Below, piece after piece: positions 19,900 through 30,968 of a stretch of 64,000 nt of DNA. The notes beneath the pieces are model-generated. The model searched no databases and had not been told where the DNA came from. It saw only the letters and a program-made list of their open reading frames with translations. The stretch is from positions 1,925,501-1,989,500 of the forward strand of contig CP012816.1 in assembly GCA_001936135.1 (NCBI GenBank), in the 5' to 3' direction. The first letter of the stretch is position 1; each line of letters starts with the position of its first letter. The position numbers and the translations under genes were made by a program. Source of the DNA: Saccharomycopsis fibuligera x Saccharomycopsis cf. fibuligera (lineage: Eukaryota; Ascomycota; Saccharomycetes; Ascoideales; Saccharomycopsidaceae).

Positions 19900-20860
19900 T
19901 TAAAACAACTTAGTTGATAAGTTTTTAGCGATCTCCAAAAATATCTCTGTAATTTTTGATTGAGGATGGGAAATTACTATTGGCTTACCTTTATCTGACT
20001 GTGCACAAATTTCTTCATTCAATGGTATGGATCCTAATAATGCTATCCCTTGCTTTTGCGCTTCTCTTTTCACCCCTTCATTGCCAAAAATATGAGACTC
20101 ATGGTGGCAATTTGGACATAAAAAGTAGCTCATATTTTCCACTAGTCCCGCCACTGGAATTTTCACTTTATTGAACATGGTTATACCCTTTTTTGCATCT
20201 AATAAAGCAATGTCCTGAGGCGTAGACACAATAACGGCGGCATTCACTTTCAATTGCTGGCCAATGGTTAATTGGGTATCACCAGTGCCTGGAGGCATAT
20301 CAATGACAAGAACATCCAAGTTGTTCCACTGCACTTCGAATAATAACTGTTGTAATGCCTTCATTACCATTAAGCCTCTCCAGGCAACCGCAGATTCCTC
20401 CGTCGGTATCAAGTAGCCCATTGACATTGTTGGTAAACCGTAATTAATCTTTGGTAAAAGCTTCCCTGTATCCGACAACCTTGGTTCACCTTCAATTTTA
20501 AACAATTTTGGTATGGAAGGTCCAAACACATCAACGTCTAAAAGACCCGTTTTCTTACCTAACTTTTGAAATGATAAGGCTAAATTTGCCGAAATTGTAG
20601 ATTTTCCCACACCTCCTTTACCAGAAGAGACTAACAATATCTGTTTAACTCCCGGAATACTTTGTTTCACTGGGAGCCCACGAGACATGCGAGGCATCTC
20701 TGGCGCTTTTTTAGGTAATCCCTTCAATGATGTTAGTATAATAATATTGTACGAGCTGGATTACTGAAAGAAAGACTTAATTCCATCCTCATAAACATAC
20801 CAATGGATTTTCATGCTGTAACACCTTTGAAAAGGAAAAGCTACGTTTAAATGCTTGCAT
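19900..20860 (-). CDS. IND1: Ind1, P-loop ATPase for complex I iron-sulfur assembly
   Basis: Mitochondrial Mrp/NBP35-family P-loop protein (human NUBPL) that delivers [4Fe-4S] clusters to respiratory complex I. The gene is spliced: exon 1 20801-20860, intron 20722-20800 (donor GTATGT, branch TACTAAC at 20732-20738 on the complement, acceptor AAG), exon 2 19900-20721. Exon 1 encodes 20 residues ending HENPL, which joins GLPKKAPEMPR; this HENPLG(L/I)P joint is typical of fungal Ind1. The 293-residue product has the Walker A motif GKGGVGKS (54-61), DMPPGTGD (161-168) and the cluster-binding CPNC (222-225). The gene implies a complex I that Saccharomyces cerevisiae lacks. Confidence 0.95.
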
Positions 20861-21029
20861 CTTATTTCAAATGTGTCAATTATCTTCGTTCAATGCATCG
20901 CTTTGAACTAGAAGTTGGTAAACTAGATCATTGACAAATATTAAACGGAGTTTTTAAAAGTGGAGTAAGAAAAAAAAAAATCTCGGTTCTTGTCTTTGAC
21001 AGGGATAAAAATCCCGGTGTTAAAAAAAA

Positions 21030-21101
21030 CTCCGCGACGGGGAATCGAACCCCGGTCGTCCGCGCGACAAGCGGACATTCTAGCCACTAAACTATCACGG
21101 A
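21030..21101 (-). tRNA. tRNA-Asp (anticodon GTC)
   Basis: A 72-nt tRNA without intron. The acceptor arms TCCGTGA and TCGCGGA pair with one G-T, the discriminator is G, the T arm reads CGGGGTTCGATTCCCCG, and the anticodon loop is TTGTCGC with GTC at its centre. A run of T (minus strand) directly downstream is the Pol III terminator. It lies upstream of IND1 with the same direction. Confidence 0.95.
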
Positions 21102-23430
21102 AACTGTTGAAAACTTTTTCACTATATTGTTATTTGTAATTAGTCAGGGTTCACAACTGACAATGACCATCAAAACCATAATCTTCTCTAGTTTCATTTC
21201 TACTCCGACAAAACTACTAAATTGACAATACTAACAAGGTTTTCACTTATACATGTTTTCCCTAAATGATAAAAATTCAACTGTACTGTACATTTTATAT
21301 AGATACCTTTATAAGATTATATTTTCTATCTTTTATATGTGGTTAATAAATCGACCTCAAGTGGAGTCATCTTCTGTTTATTATTCAGTACTTTTATCTA
21401 TTTATTCTCTGCTCCCACAAATTGTTTTCCCACGCGGTTGATTCTAGGCAATTTAGTAAAAGATGAAGCTTTTTTGACGAACATTGAGTTCTAGACCAAC
21501 AAACCTGAATACAGTTAACCAATATTTATTACTGAAAAATTTCGCGGATCTTTTATCTTGGTGCAAGTTACACGTATTTACTACTGGTAATAGCGAATCA
21601 ATAACATATTTTGTATTCAGCCTGATTATTATTTAAACAAGGTCCAACCCAATATTTTTATATATTTATTATTAGTTAGTTATATTTGGAAATACAAGGC
21701 TTTTACCTCTAAAAACATGAACCCTGAGATATCAGTATTCCGTAATTTTTTAAGTCCCAACTTAGGCCCTTTAGCCCCTGCACTTACAAGGAAAATGATT
21801 TATAAACACCTTACCAAGTTTTTTTTTTTTAGATTTTGAAGTTTTACTATCTGTGTGAAAAATGTACTTGGTTCTTATAGTATTCATTACTTAAAACGTA
21901 TAAGCACTGCTTGTATAAGGGTGCTATCGATAAACAAATTGATCACTTTTTGATCAAATTCCCAATAGCGTAAGCAGGGAGTGCTAAACCTAAATCAAGA
22001 AGTGAGCTTGAACATTAATTTTCCAAACAACAATATAGGAGTCCCAATTCAAACGAAATTAAATAATATTTTGAGAGAGAAACTCTTTCCTAGTGCAGAA
22101 TGGTGGCTTTGATCGCGAAACAATTCTTTTTCCATTCTAACTTACTATCTCAGCACGTTAATGAATTAGACGATATCATTGTTTTAGCGACGGGGGAATG
22201 TTAATGTGAGAAGTTTATATTCCGCAGTCGACAATCGCAACCAGATAAATACAAATAAAAATAATTGCAAACATTAACTTGCTTTATCCTCATCCCATGA
22301 CACTAAAAATTTGTAGTAAATAGCACTGGTATTTTTGTTTATTTAAGAAAATTCAATATAATAGCAAGTGAGATAAATGTATATATACTATATTATACTA
22401 TATTATATTATGTTAAATTGTTTGGATAAGTGCTTTGGCGAATTAATTGACAACATAAATACATTTGAACAAGAATTAACAGGTACACTTCCTGCTAAAT
22501 AATTCAGAAAGCGTGGAAGTACTAAATCAGATCAATAGAACAATGTGAAAAAATAGGAGAAATTTGAGTCAAAAAGTATTTCTTCAATTACATGAGAATC
22601 TGTATTCATTTTTTAGCTTGGAACTGATAAAGTTTGCTGTCTTCTGTATTTTCTATGATTGTTTTTTGTTACTTGTCATCAAGATCAATAAGGTCTTTAT
22701 CTACGTAGTGCCAATAGTATCTAAAACAGGAAATAGGCGCTTCACCGTCTGTCTCTAGGTCGGTATTTCTCAAAACTGCAGTTGCCGCGCCCATTCAAAT
22801 AATAAATACGATCACTGGCATTGTTCGTGGGGGATCCTGCCAAAAATGTCTGGATTATGCGCCTGATACCGCGGCAATAGCCATTTTTGGACGCTGAAAT
22901 TAATCCAACGATACAACGATCATCGGCGATGATACCGCCAATGAAGCAGCACAAAACTTCTAATCAATGATTCTTTCAATTTCCCCACTTAGGCTGTTTG
23001 TCTGTTTTATTGTTACCACTTCCTTAATGCTTTATATATTTGTGGCCTGTTTTCGTGGAGAGCGGCCATTTCTCGAGGAAAATGCACGGGAAACTCACAA
23101 ATTCTTATCTATCGGTGATGCAGGCTGGCCAATCAAACGCTTCTCCGTGGTAAGCCCTGCGTCTTATCAGAAACTACGACAACTCTAATCGCCTCCCACT
23201 TTAAATTCTGGAAGTAGTAAATGCTTGACAGGTTATTGTCCAAAGCATCGAGGTCGCGAATTGCCGGATTTAGCAGCCACATCTTTGTATACAGCTGTGC
23301 GCATTGGGATATATATATAGATTCAGATCTGCTTCGAGGAAACGTCAATAGTTGTCTTCTCTTGACAGCTCGAAATTCGAACTTGAGCAAAGAAGTTTAC
23401 AGACATAATTCCACCACCACAATAGGAAAA
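21102..23430. other. Long AT-rich intergenic region upstream of the DUF3445 gene
   Basis: This 2.3 kb interval is AT-rich to about 22740, then more balanced toward the DUF3445 gene. The balanced part has a CGG-N8-CCG arrangement at 22924-22937, the spacing type used by zinc-cluster regulators, and a TATATATATAG box at about 23310-23320, about 115 bp before the start. I looked for LTR remnants near the tRNA-Asp gene and found none I could support. Confidence 0.4.
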
Positions 23431-24621
23431 ATGGGTTCATCTTTACTAGAATTAGCACTACTAGAACAGCTTTCTGCAAAGCATGGACTTTTACTCGTCA
23501 GCATTATATGTGCTTTAATAGTTGCTGCTTACAACGTCACCAAAACTAAATCTCTTGGTGCTGCTAATGGTAAACAGAAAAAAACTGGGTATCAGTTTGC
23601 AACCAAAACTGATTTCCCCCCAGTGATCAAACCAATAGGTGAAGATTGGCGTTATGAAAATGCTGAATCAATTCCATTTCGACCATTTGCCGGTAAGAAA
23701 GACTTCAAAATCAATATGGGGATCAAGAATCTTTCCAAAGATCCAGAAGAATTCATTTTAATTGAAAAAACACATAAAGAACGGACTAATCTCCGCAAAA
23801 AACTATGCGAACAGCATTTTGACAAGATTCTTAACGTCGTGGAAGACGATGATCGCGTGGTTTTTGCAGTACGCGAATACTATGAAAAAGTTACACAGTT
23901 CTTACTTGATCGGTATCCCCACTACTTTAAAATCATCAATGATCCCACCAAAACCCCGTCAAAACAAATCTACAATTCGATAAGTGACGAGTACATGCCT
24001 TTGGATGGCTCCAATATCCCACCGAAATTGCTACTTCAGCACATTGGCGCCAATATCGAAGAAGACGTCTTCATCCTTCTAAAAAACGATCCTACGAATC
24101 CGAATGAAGAATACCATCTCAAGGCAAACTACAATGCATTTCCTGGAGGATTCAATGCACCACGCAGTTTTAACAAAGCGATCTCTGTGGTCCATGCTCC
24201 CATTCCGCAATATCGTGAAAGGTTACAACTCTCAATGACCCGATTCTTCAACCGCCTTGAACCGCAGCACATGTGGTATCGTACAAATTGGTCCATTCAG
24301 ATGCATGATCAGATATATAATCCTGATGATCTTCTGAATCATGGCCGACCAGGGATGCGAATTGTGCCTCTTAGGTTTGAGGAAGTGGATTGGGACAATG
24401 GTGCATTCTTGAGATGTGAAAGACAAGTCTTTACTAGAATGCCTAAATCTAGGGCAAATATCATGTTGATTAGAACTTATTTAACGCCAATTAAACAAAT
24501 TAAAGAAGAAGGATTGGGAGAGGAGCTATTGAGAGCAATTAATGGGATGCCTGCAGATTTGGGGTATTATAAAAAAAGAGACTATTGGGGAGATGCAATT
24601 AGACAGTTTTTGCAAACTTAA
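23431..24621 (+). CDS. DUF3445 / HODM-type heme-dependent oxidative demethylase-like protein
   Basis: Fungal member of the family typified by the alpha subunit of bacterial heme-dependent oxidative N-demethylase, which removes methyl groups from dimethylamine; the fungal substrate is unknown. The 396-residue product starts with a single membrane helix (about 17-36, LLLVSIICALIVAAY). It continues with the family elements FRPFAGKKDFKINMGIKNL, a central FPGGF with APIPQYRE, the paired WYRTNW, and the C-terminal FLRCERQVFTRMPKS with ANIMLIRTYL. I chose the ATG at 23431 because a TATA box lies between it and an in-frame ATG at 23221, and the extra 70 residues do not look coding. The neighbourhood gives no pathway clue. 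Confidence 0.8.
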   Translation: MGSSLLELALLEQLSAKHGLLLVSIICALIVAAYNVTKTKSLGAANGKQKKTGYQFATKTDFPPVIKPIGEDWRYENAESIPFRPFAGKKDFKINMGIKNLSKDPEEFILIEKTHKERTNLRKKLCEQHFDKILNVVEDDDRVVFAVREYYEKVTQFLLDRYPHYFKIINDPTKTPSKQIYNSISDEYMPLDGSNIPPKLLLQHIGANIEEDVFILLKNDPTNPNEEYHLKANYNAFPGGFNAPRSFNKAISVVHAPIPQYRERLQLSMTRFFNRLEPQHMWYRTNWSIQMHDQIYNPDDLLNHGRPGMRIVPLRFEEVDWDNGAFLRCERQVFTRMPKSRANIMLIRTYLTPIKQIKEEGLGEELLRAINGMPADLGYYKKRDYWGDAIRQFLQT

Positions 24622-25125
24622 ACGTTAGAAAAAGGAAAAGCATATAAAACTCTATTTAGTACATGTATATTTTTGTTATTGATATCCTCCAATGGACAAT
24701 AAAATGAAAAGACAATGTCATTTATAATTGTAGACTAGTTCTCAAGAATGGTAAATTTGAGTTTTTTTCTTCAGAAGACTGCATAACTTCAACTTACCTT
24801 AACTAATGAGAACTATAAGAATCATGTTACCGATTTAATACAGAATACACATACAATTTGAAAGAAACGGAAATTAACAAATATACTTTACTAAAAAAGG
24901 CATATTGATAATTAATGCAAGAATAAAACGAAAAAAAAGTGATGTGATAAAATAAAATAATGATTGAAAAAAAAAGGTAAAAAAAATATTTTCGTGATAT
25001 TTAAAGTCAGAAGTTCAATGAAAATCAAACGCAAACAAATGAAGCAAAATAAACAAAAAAGGACATAAAATATTAAGAAAAATAATAAAAACAGAAATTA
25101 TTAGCAGTCGTTTTCAATAACAAAT
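24622..25125. other. Convergent intergenic region
   Basis: About 500 bp of A-rich DNA between the 3' ends of the DUF3445 gene and UBP1. I see nothing but 3' flanks. Confidence 0.55.
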
Positions 25126-27618
25126 TTAAAGGTTTGGCGTGGCAATTGCTATGCTCTCATCCTGTTGGAGTTCACTAGGTTTATTACCACCTCTCTCCAC
25201 ATTAGTTAAGTTATGCTCATCGTTGTTTAAATCATCATCCTGCTCGTCATTGCTATCGCTAGGTAATTCCTCGTTACTGTCTTCTTCTGCATTACTGCAT
25301 TCAGCTTTTTTCAAAGCTTCAGGATCAATTTCAACTTGAAACAGCTTCTTTGAACCAGCGCCTTCTTCATTATCAGCTTCACCATCATCATCATCATTTT
25401 CACTATTGTCAACTTCGTATTGTTCATCAATACTGTTTGGTTTTTCGTAGAAAAGCATGAAGACACCAGGAGTCAGCAATACTTGATTTTCAGTAACGAT
25501 TTCCACAGTTTCATCAGAGATTCTCCACCAAACACCCCTGTATTTACGATAAGCAATGTAATGACCATAATTATGAGTACCATAATGCACAATCACTGCT
25601 TTTAGGTTATAAATAAGCTTGTCATTATAATATTGACTGAGTTCGTCATTAAGTTTTAGAATTTTGTTTTTGAGTTCTGCACCAAGAGCCAGCTTGATAG
25701 AAGCAGCATTATTGGTAGTGTTGGAAGCAGTAGAAGCACCTGATTCTTCGATATCAGAAGCAGATTCGGATTGGTGATTACTAGTAGTTTCAAAAATTTC
25801 ACTTTCTATACTTTTTAAACTTTCATTTGAATCTTCAACATTTTCGTCATCCTGTTCATCAATGTTACTGTTAAATGTTTTTTTGCCTTCGTTTGTGGAT
25901 GGCACAGCATCAAATAATGGTAATTCCAGCTTAATATTTTTGAGCTTAGCAAGATGCTCGCTAATGATTTTCTTTTTCTCTTGAATGATCACATCTTGCT
26001 TCCTCATTGGATATCTAGCATCAATGTTGACTTCTTCGTAGTTGGCAACATATGGATTCAAATCCAACTTCATTGGAAAATTAATGTTGCAATCATTTTT
26101 TCTAATGTACCCCGTTGATGGGTCAAACACTGATCTATTGAAATGCAAAGACAAGAATGATGGAGGCTGAGAAATAAAACCTTGTTTGGATTTTTTACTC
26201 TTTTCCTTTATGTTCTTGCTCTTGAATGTATTTGCTGCTTCGTCTGTTATTATGGGTTTTGCTAATTCATTACGAATCTTTTGGAGTCTAAGTTGATAAA
26301 TTGGTTTAATTTTTTCATTGAGATGAGGTGATTCAATTTGTTCTTCCAAAAACTTGGCAACGTATTGAAGGCTGCATCTATTACATTCAACACCTTCAAT
26401 GATCTCCTCTTCAATATACTGGTTCAATAAAGCGGTCAAGTCAATTGATGCTTTAGAATAGCCATAAGATCTAGTATAGCCACCATTGCTGGAAGGTAAG
26501 GATAAACTTAATCCACTGGAAACTGCATATCTTAATCCACCAGTCTCGCCACATTGCAAACAACCAATTCTTTCCACACTGAGGCCATCAGCCGGTGTCA
26601 AAAAGTTGAATTTGAATGCTTGGCCTTGTGCGTTTTCAACTGAAGGATCAATCTGCATAGCAGGTACATAATAAGTACCAACGTTTTCTAGCTGGCTGTT
26701 CAATTGATTCACATCATCGACCTTCACTGGTCTTTTTTCTAATTCCTTGAGTTCTTTTTCTTTGTCTGCAGAAATATTGTTCTTGATATTGTTCAATTCT
26801 TTACTGTCTTTTTCAATGTTGCTAAGTAATATCTGGAAAAACTCTTGTGCGTCTTCCTGATTATAACCCAAAAAGCCATGTTTTTCAAACCCATTGGTCA
26901 TTCTCTTCACCACATTATTCACAGTATAATCTGAATTTTTTCTGCCGTGCTTGCCATTCAATTTGGCCAACAAACTGCTAAGAGCATAAATGAAGTATGA
27001 ATTTTTGCCTCTAGATGATGTAGTGCTAAAACCTACTTTGTTAAACAAACTATTACTGGAATCAGACAAGTTTTCTTTCAGCTCTGAACTTTTGTTGGCT
27101 GAAATTTCATCAAGCTTCTTTAATTCTTGGTTCAAAAAGGCAACAAAGTCGTTAGACGAAGCCAAACTTTGCAACACGCAATTCATAAAACAGGTATTAC
27201 CATCATTTATCAATCCGCCAACATTGCCGCCGTGTTTTAAAGCTCTTTTAGTCAAGGTTCTCAAGGAAACATTGGCACCTGTGCCATTAGAACTGGACCC
27301 CTGGGGCAACTTTGTTTTAAGATAATCGTAACCTGCCATGATAGAGTCTTTTAGCAAAAAAAAGTTTGAGGAAAGAGCTGTGTAGTTCTTCTTCGCTTTG
27401 GGCTTGCGGATAGAGTGTAAGAGATATTTTGTGGGAACAATAAGCAAAACGAGGGACGCGGCAATGACAAGGCAAAAACGGGTGTTACTGTCTTTCGAAG
27501 GCACTGTGTATAAGTACTGATTGGTGTTACTGTGATATATGTTGTCAAAGTTATTTGCGGAAACCGGATGGATAGTGAGTGATAATAGGAGGGATAGTAG
27601 GATATGTGGGTAAAACAT
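25126..27618 (-). CDS. UBP1: Ubp1, membrane-anchored ubiquitin-specific protease
   Basis: Cysteine deubiquitinase of the USP family. The 830-residue product has a hydrophobic start (1-21) and a clear membrane helix (about 48-67, CLVIAASLVLLIVPTKYLL), matching yeast Ubp1, which exists as soluble and ER-anchored forms. The Cys box is GGLINDGNTCFMNCVLQSL with catalytic Cys143; QEDAQEFFQILL follows. The His box reads YGTHNYGHYIAYRKYRGVWW. A CxxC pair in GCLQCGETG and another in VECNRCSL form the usual USP zinc ribbon. Acidic linkers split the catalytic domain and form the C-terminal tail. The start ATG is at 27616-27618. Confidence 0.93.
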   Translation of the reverse strand: MFYPHILLSLLLSLTIHPVSANNFDNIYHSNTNQYLYTVPSKDSNTRFCLVIAASLVLLIVPTKYLLHSIRKPKAKKNYTALSSNFFLLKDSIMAGYDYLKTKLPQGSSSNGTGANVSLRTLTKRALKHGGNVGGLINDGNTCFMNCVLQSLASSNDFVAFLNQELKKLDEISANKSSELKENLSDSSNSLFNKVGFSTTSSRGKNSYFIYALSSLLAKLNGKHGRKNSDYTVNNVVKRMTNGFEKHGFLGYNQEDAQEFFQILLSNIEKDSKELNNIKNNISADKEKELKELEKRPVKVDDVNQLNSQLENVGTYYVPAMQIDPSVENAQGQAFKFNFLTPADGLSVERIGCLQCGETGGLRYAVSSGLSLSLPSSNGGYTRSYGYSKASIDLTALLNQYIEEEIIEGVECNRCSLQYVAKFLEEQIESPHLNEKIKPIYQLRLQKIRNELAKPIITDEAANTFKSKNIKEKSKKSKQGFISQPPSFLSLHFNRSVFDPSTGYIRKNDCNINFPMKLDLNPYVANYEEVNIDARYPMRKQDVIIQEKKKIISEHLAKLKNIKLELPLFDAVPSTNEGKKTFNSNIDEQDDENVEDSNESLKSIESEIFETTSNHQSESASDIEESGASTASNTTNNAASIKLALGAELKNKILKLNDELSQYYNDKLIYNLKAVIVHYGTHNYGHYIAYRKYRGVWWRISDETVEIVTENQVLLTPGVFMLFYEKPNSIDEQYEVDNSENDDDDGEADNEEGAGSKKLFQVEIDPEALKKAECSNAEEDSNEELPSDSNDEQDDDLNNDEHNLTNVERGGNKPSELQQDESIAIATPNL

Positions 27619-28017
27619 AAAGTTTAAAGAGTCTGGGCTGGGAGGGACAAAAGTAAGTGTCGGGCGACTATTGACATGTACGTGTTTTCTATGGAAGAAC
27701 GTCTTTCTGCTTTAATGTATTAGATGAAAACAAAGTGCAAGGTTGGCGTGTTTTTGCCTGGAGGCGATGATGTCCAAATCAAATAAAAAAATTTTTTTTC
27801 TTTATGTTTCCAGCGCAGGATTCCGTTATATCGATCGAAGGAGCCAGAAACTACGCGCGGCTGATGACTAAGCACAAAGACACCGCAAGCAGTATACACT
27901 ACAACAACAAGTACTACTATTACTACACTTACTTATGGCCACTCCTAACAAAGCAATTCTATAATATAATATTGATATCTATGATGGATAGACCATTATA
28001 CAGTTTCTAGTTCTCCT
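27619..28017. promoter_or_regulatory. UBP1 promoter and 3' flank of the DPBB gene
   Basis: About 400 bp between two minus-strand genes. No distinct motif or gene is supported. Confidence 0.45.
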
Positions 28018-28704
28018 CTAACTAATGTACTTCCAAGTAAGCTGGATTCTTCCCAAGGACTTGTCTGCAATACTGGAAAATGCTTTAGGCGACAAGTCAA
28101 TACTGTAAGTAGAACAGCCCTCGCACCTGTCCACCACCTTGACGTCCACTGACTTACCACCGTACGTGGCTCTGATAGTTTTGCCACAGAGGCTGCTCAC
28201 GCCGCCGGCCGACACCCTAGTGGCATCATACAAGTCCTTGCTGATGGCAACAATCTTATCGCTGTCTGTGTTGGTTTCACCGCATGCCCCGAGACCAGGA
28301 GTATAATAAGTACCATCGCCGGAATGCGTGCCTGAATCAGAACCGGACCCAGAGGAGCTAGAGGGCCCAGCAGCTGAGGATGTTTTACTAGTGCTGCTCA
28401 CAATAACCGACGAAAGAGAAGTAGCGGGAGTAGTAAATGAGTTGACTGGATTGTTGGTAGCTGCTTTTTGAACCACAGCTTTAGAACTTGTAGTAGCAGC
28501 CGAAGTAGAAACAGCAGCAGCAAAGGTATTGGAGTCTGGAGCACCGTCAGTAACGGTGACGGTTTCCCATACTGTCGGCGTCACTGTGTGGTACACCACG
28601 CTGGCAGAGGCACCTCTTTTGTGAAAATGCTGAGGCACTGCGGCGATACTGACTTGGGAATAGAGTGCCACAGCAACGAGAGAAAGCGCATTGAAGTTGA
28701 CCAT
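28018..28704 (-). CDS. Secreted double-psi beta-barrel (expansin/RlpA-like) protein
   Basis: Probable cell-wall or extracellular protein. The 228 residues begin with a signal peptide (about 1-22, ending SIAAVP) and a Kex2-type HKR site at 31-33. A Ser/Thr-rich stalk (about 40-130), likely O-mannosylated, leads to a C-terminal double-psi beta-barrel domain of about 95 residues with GDGTYYTPGLGACGE, the pair SSLCGK, and VVDRCEGC followed by the DLSPKAF motif that marks the family. Such fungal proteins resemble expansins and barwin but lack a demonstrated enzyme activity. A TATA box at about 28749-28763 lies some 45-60 bp upstream of the start, typical of strongly regulated wall genes. Confidence 0.82.
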   Translation of the reverse strand: MVNFNALSLVAVALYSQVSIAAVPQHFHKRGASASVVYHTVTPTVWETVTVTDGAPDSNTFAAAVSTSAATTSSKAVVQKAATNNPVNSFTTPATSLSSVIVSSTSKTSSAAGPSSSSGSGSDSGTHSGDGTYYTPGLGACGETNTDSDKIVAISKDLYDATRVSAGGVSSLCGKTIRATYGGKSVDVKVVDRCEGCSTYSIDLSPKAFSSIADKSLGRIQLTWKYIS

Positions 28705-30968
28705 TATTACTTGATGTTTTTCCTTTGTTCTAATATTGCTTTTCTCGCTTATATATATATATTAAAAAACGGTTTAGAATGAGTGACTGAAGTTGGTTGA
28801 GTGTATTGTTATAAGGTGAGAGGATTGTATCAATAATTAAATAATATCCAAACAGTACATTTTATCGCAAAACAAAGACAATAAGAACCATTTCATTAGC
28901 AACCACCAGACTATATATCTACATTTAGACATCAGGCACTCAGAATTCTTTTGCAATTTCCAATTGTTATCTATCGTCTAGTAGTTGCATTGTCAAGCTC
29001 AAACCGCATATGTATGTTGGAGGACGCACCCGTGGTGCTGCGCTCTGGAAAACGCCGCCTGGCGTGCGGTACCACACAATGCAAACTCATAGTCCCCCGT
29101 TGATCCCTTGGGTCAGTACCCAGCCCTCAGTGCACGCCTCCAGTGGTAAATGGCACCATCTAGAGACAATAACAACATCCAACTATGGCTATTGTAAAAA
29201 CTGCTGTTTGATAGTATCTTGTGAACTCTTAGCTATTTGCCGACTCTGGACGGGAATCTGGTGCGTAATGTGATATACGACTGATCCTTTTTTGCTTTCT
29301 CTTAGGTCGTAGATCACAAACATTCCAAGAGGCATTGCAAATTAGACAAGATCATCCAACCAGTACCTGAAGTGCCTCTGATTATGTTATACTATACACA
29401 TCTGCACACATGCCTGAAAAATCAAAAAGTTGCCGAATTTTTATATTCGCTTATTGTCCAGTTGACTGTCTCGGTTCATTTTGATGTGTGTGCCCGCTCA
29501 CACGAAGACATTTTTGTGTGAAACTGGTTTCAACTGCGACTTTTCGACTGGTGTCCGCTTGGTAATGTCACGGACGCGAAGACTCGCACAGCATATTCAA
29601 CCACCATTCAATTCCACTTTCATTGTCAAAGGTCCATACAAAGCTTTACTGAGCTGTAGACTATCATACAGAACAATAGTAACATTCATTTTTAAGCGGT
29701 TGGTGATCGAGAAAATATTGGAGAGTGTTTACTTAAATCCAAATGTCTGGAATTTATAAGCAGTGTCTTGCTCGCTCAAGTTCGCTGGTTCACGGTATAC
29801 CATATGTGTCAAGTCACACAAAAAATTATAGGGTTGTAGAATCACTCTTCCATCATAATATGAGTCATCAAGTTACTATAATTGCACTTGGACCGCACTT
29901 CATGACACACAGTACTGCTTAGCCGGCCAAATTTGTAAATTAGAATATTAGTGTTCCTGCACCGCTGGCAAATTTAGAAAGTTTAAGCTATCACGATCAC
30001 TACCCATCGTGATCCCGTCGAAAGGCTCAGCATTGCACGAGGGTCTGGCGAGCAACTCGACCGTATATGTAAAGAATATCAAGCAGGACTTTGGCCAATC
30101 TTTACGATTCATTTCAGGTAATTAAACAAACAAGTACTAAAACAAGAGCAGCAGTATAAAAAACTCAATCAATTAACCAATAAGTCAAGCCATTTATATT
30201 AAACAAAAAAGGAGCTAATATAGTAGAAAATCTCTGTAAGTTTAAATTCAAAAAGAATAAACCAACAGTTAATCAACAAATAAGATCAGATAAGTAAAAT
30301 AAATTCAAAAATAAAGAAAAGAGTAAATCGCACTTGCTACTCAAAGATATTAAAATGATAATATCAGTAAAAAATAATAAGTGCAAAATAAACTTATAAA
30401 TTTTCAAAATGAGATTAAGAGGTAAAGGAAAAAAGGTAATTTCAAAAAGCTAATGACAAAGCCACAAAATCAGTCAACAATAGGCAAGAAAAAAGAAAGA
30501 GCAAGCAGTAATAAAAAAGGTGACAACAAAGCATTCTAATAGAGAAAAAATAATAAAAGCTAAAAAAAAAGCTTTTTGCCAAAAAAAAACATTTTTCGTT
30601 ATATTTTTTTTTATTGTTGAAAAAAAAAATTAGACAGAAAAAAATGTTCGTGACGGCATTATAAAAGTCGTTAGTCAATAAAGGTGTATAAATATAAAAA
30701 AAATATTACTTTATAGCAACAACAACAACAACGATACAAAAATAAAAACAAAAACTTTCTTTCAACAATGATGCTAAATAGTGGCGTCTCTTAATTGGTC
30801 TCATTAAAAGACAAAAGACGTCACTTCTCAACATCCAATAAAATCAAATCATTTTTCCATTCTTCATATTATTCTTTTTCTTTTATTCGATAATCTTCCT
30901 TTTTTACGTTTTTTGTAATTAGTTCCCTTGAATTTTCTTTCTAAGTTTCTTTACCCAAATTAATCCGC
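28705..30968. other. Long intergenic region upstream of the DPBB gene
   Basis: This 2.26 kb interval lies between two minus-strand genes, with the DPBB promoter at the low end and the PUB1 3' flank at the high end. The part from 29000 to 30100 has balanced base composition, unlike the A-rich 30100-30960, and contains several small dyads, for example 8-bp arms at 29990-29997 and 30006-30013. A long regulatory region or an unrecognised non-coding RNA are both possible. I found no tRNA, snRNA core motif or supported coding region. Confidence 0.4.
28749..28763 (-). promoter_or_regulatory. TATA box of the DPBB gene
   Basis: An alternating TATATATATATA stretch about 45-60 bp before the start codon of the secreted protein. 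The position is close for a yeast TATA box, so the 5' leader would be short. Confidence 0.45.

Noticed and set aside
21102-22040. Possible LTR remnant beginning TGTTG beside tRNA-Asp, with a CAACA near 22029
   Set aside because: No internal LTR features, no target duplication and no second copy in the window.
23221-23430. A 70-residue N-terminal extension of the DUF3445 protein
   Set aside because: A TATA box lies inside it and the residues lack family similarity; the later ATG is better placed.
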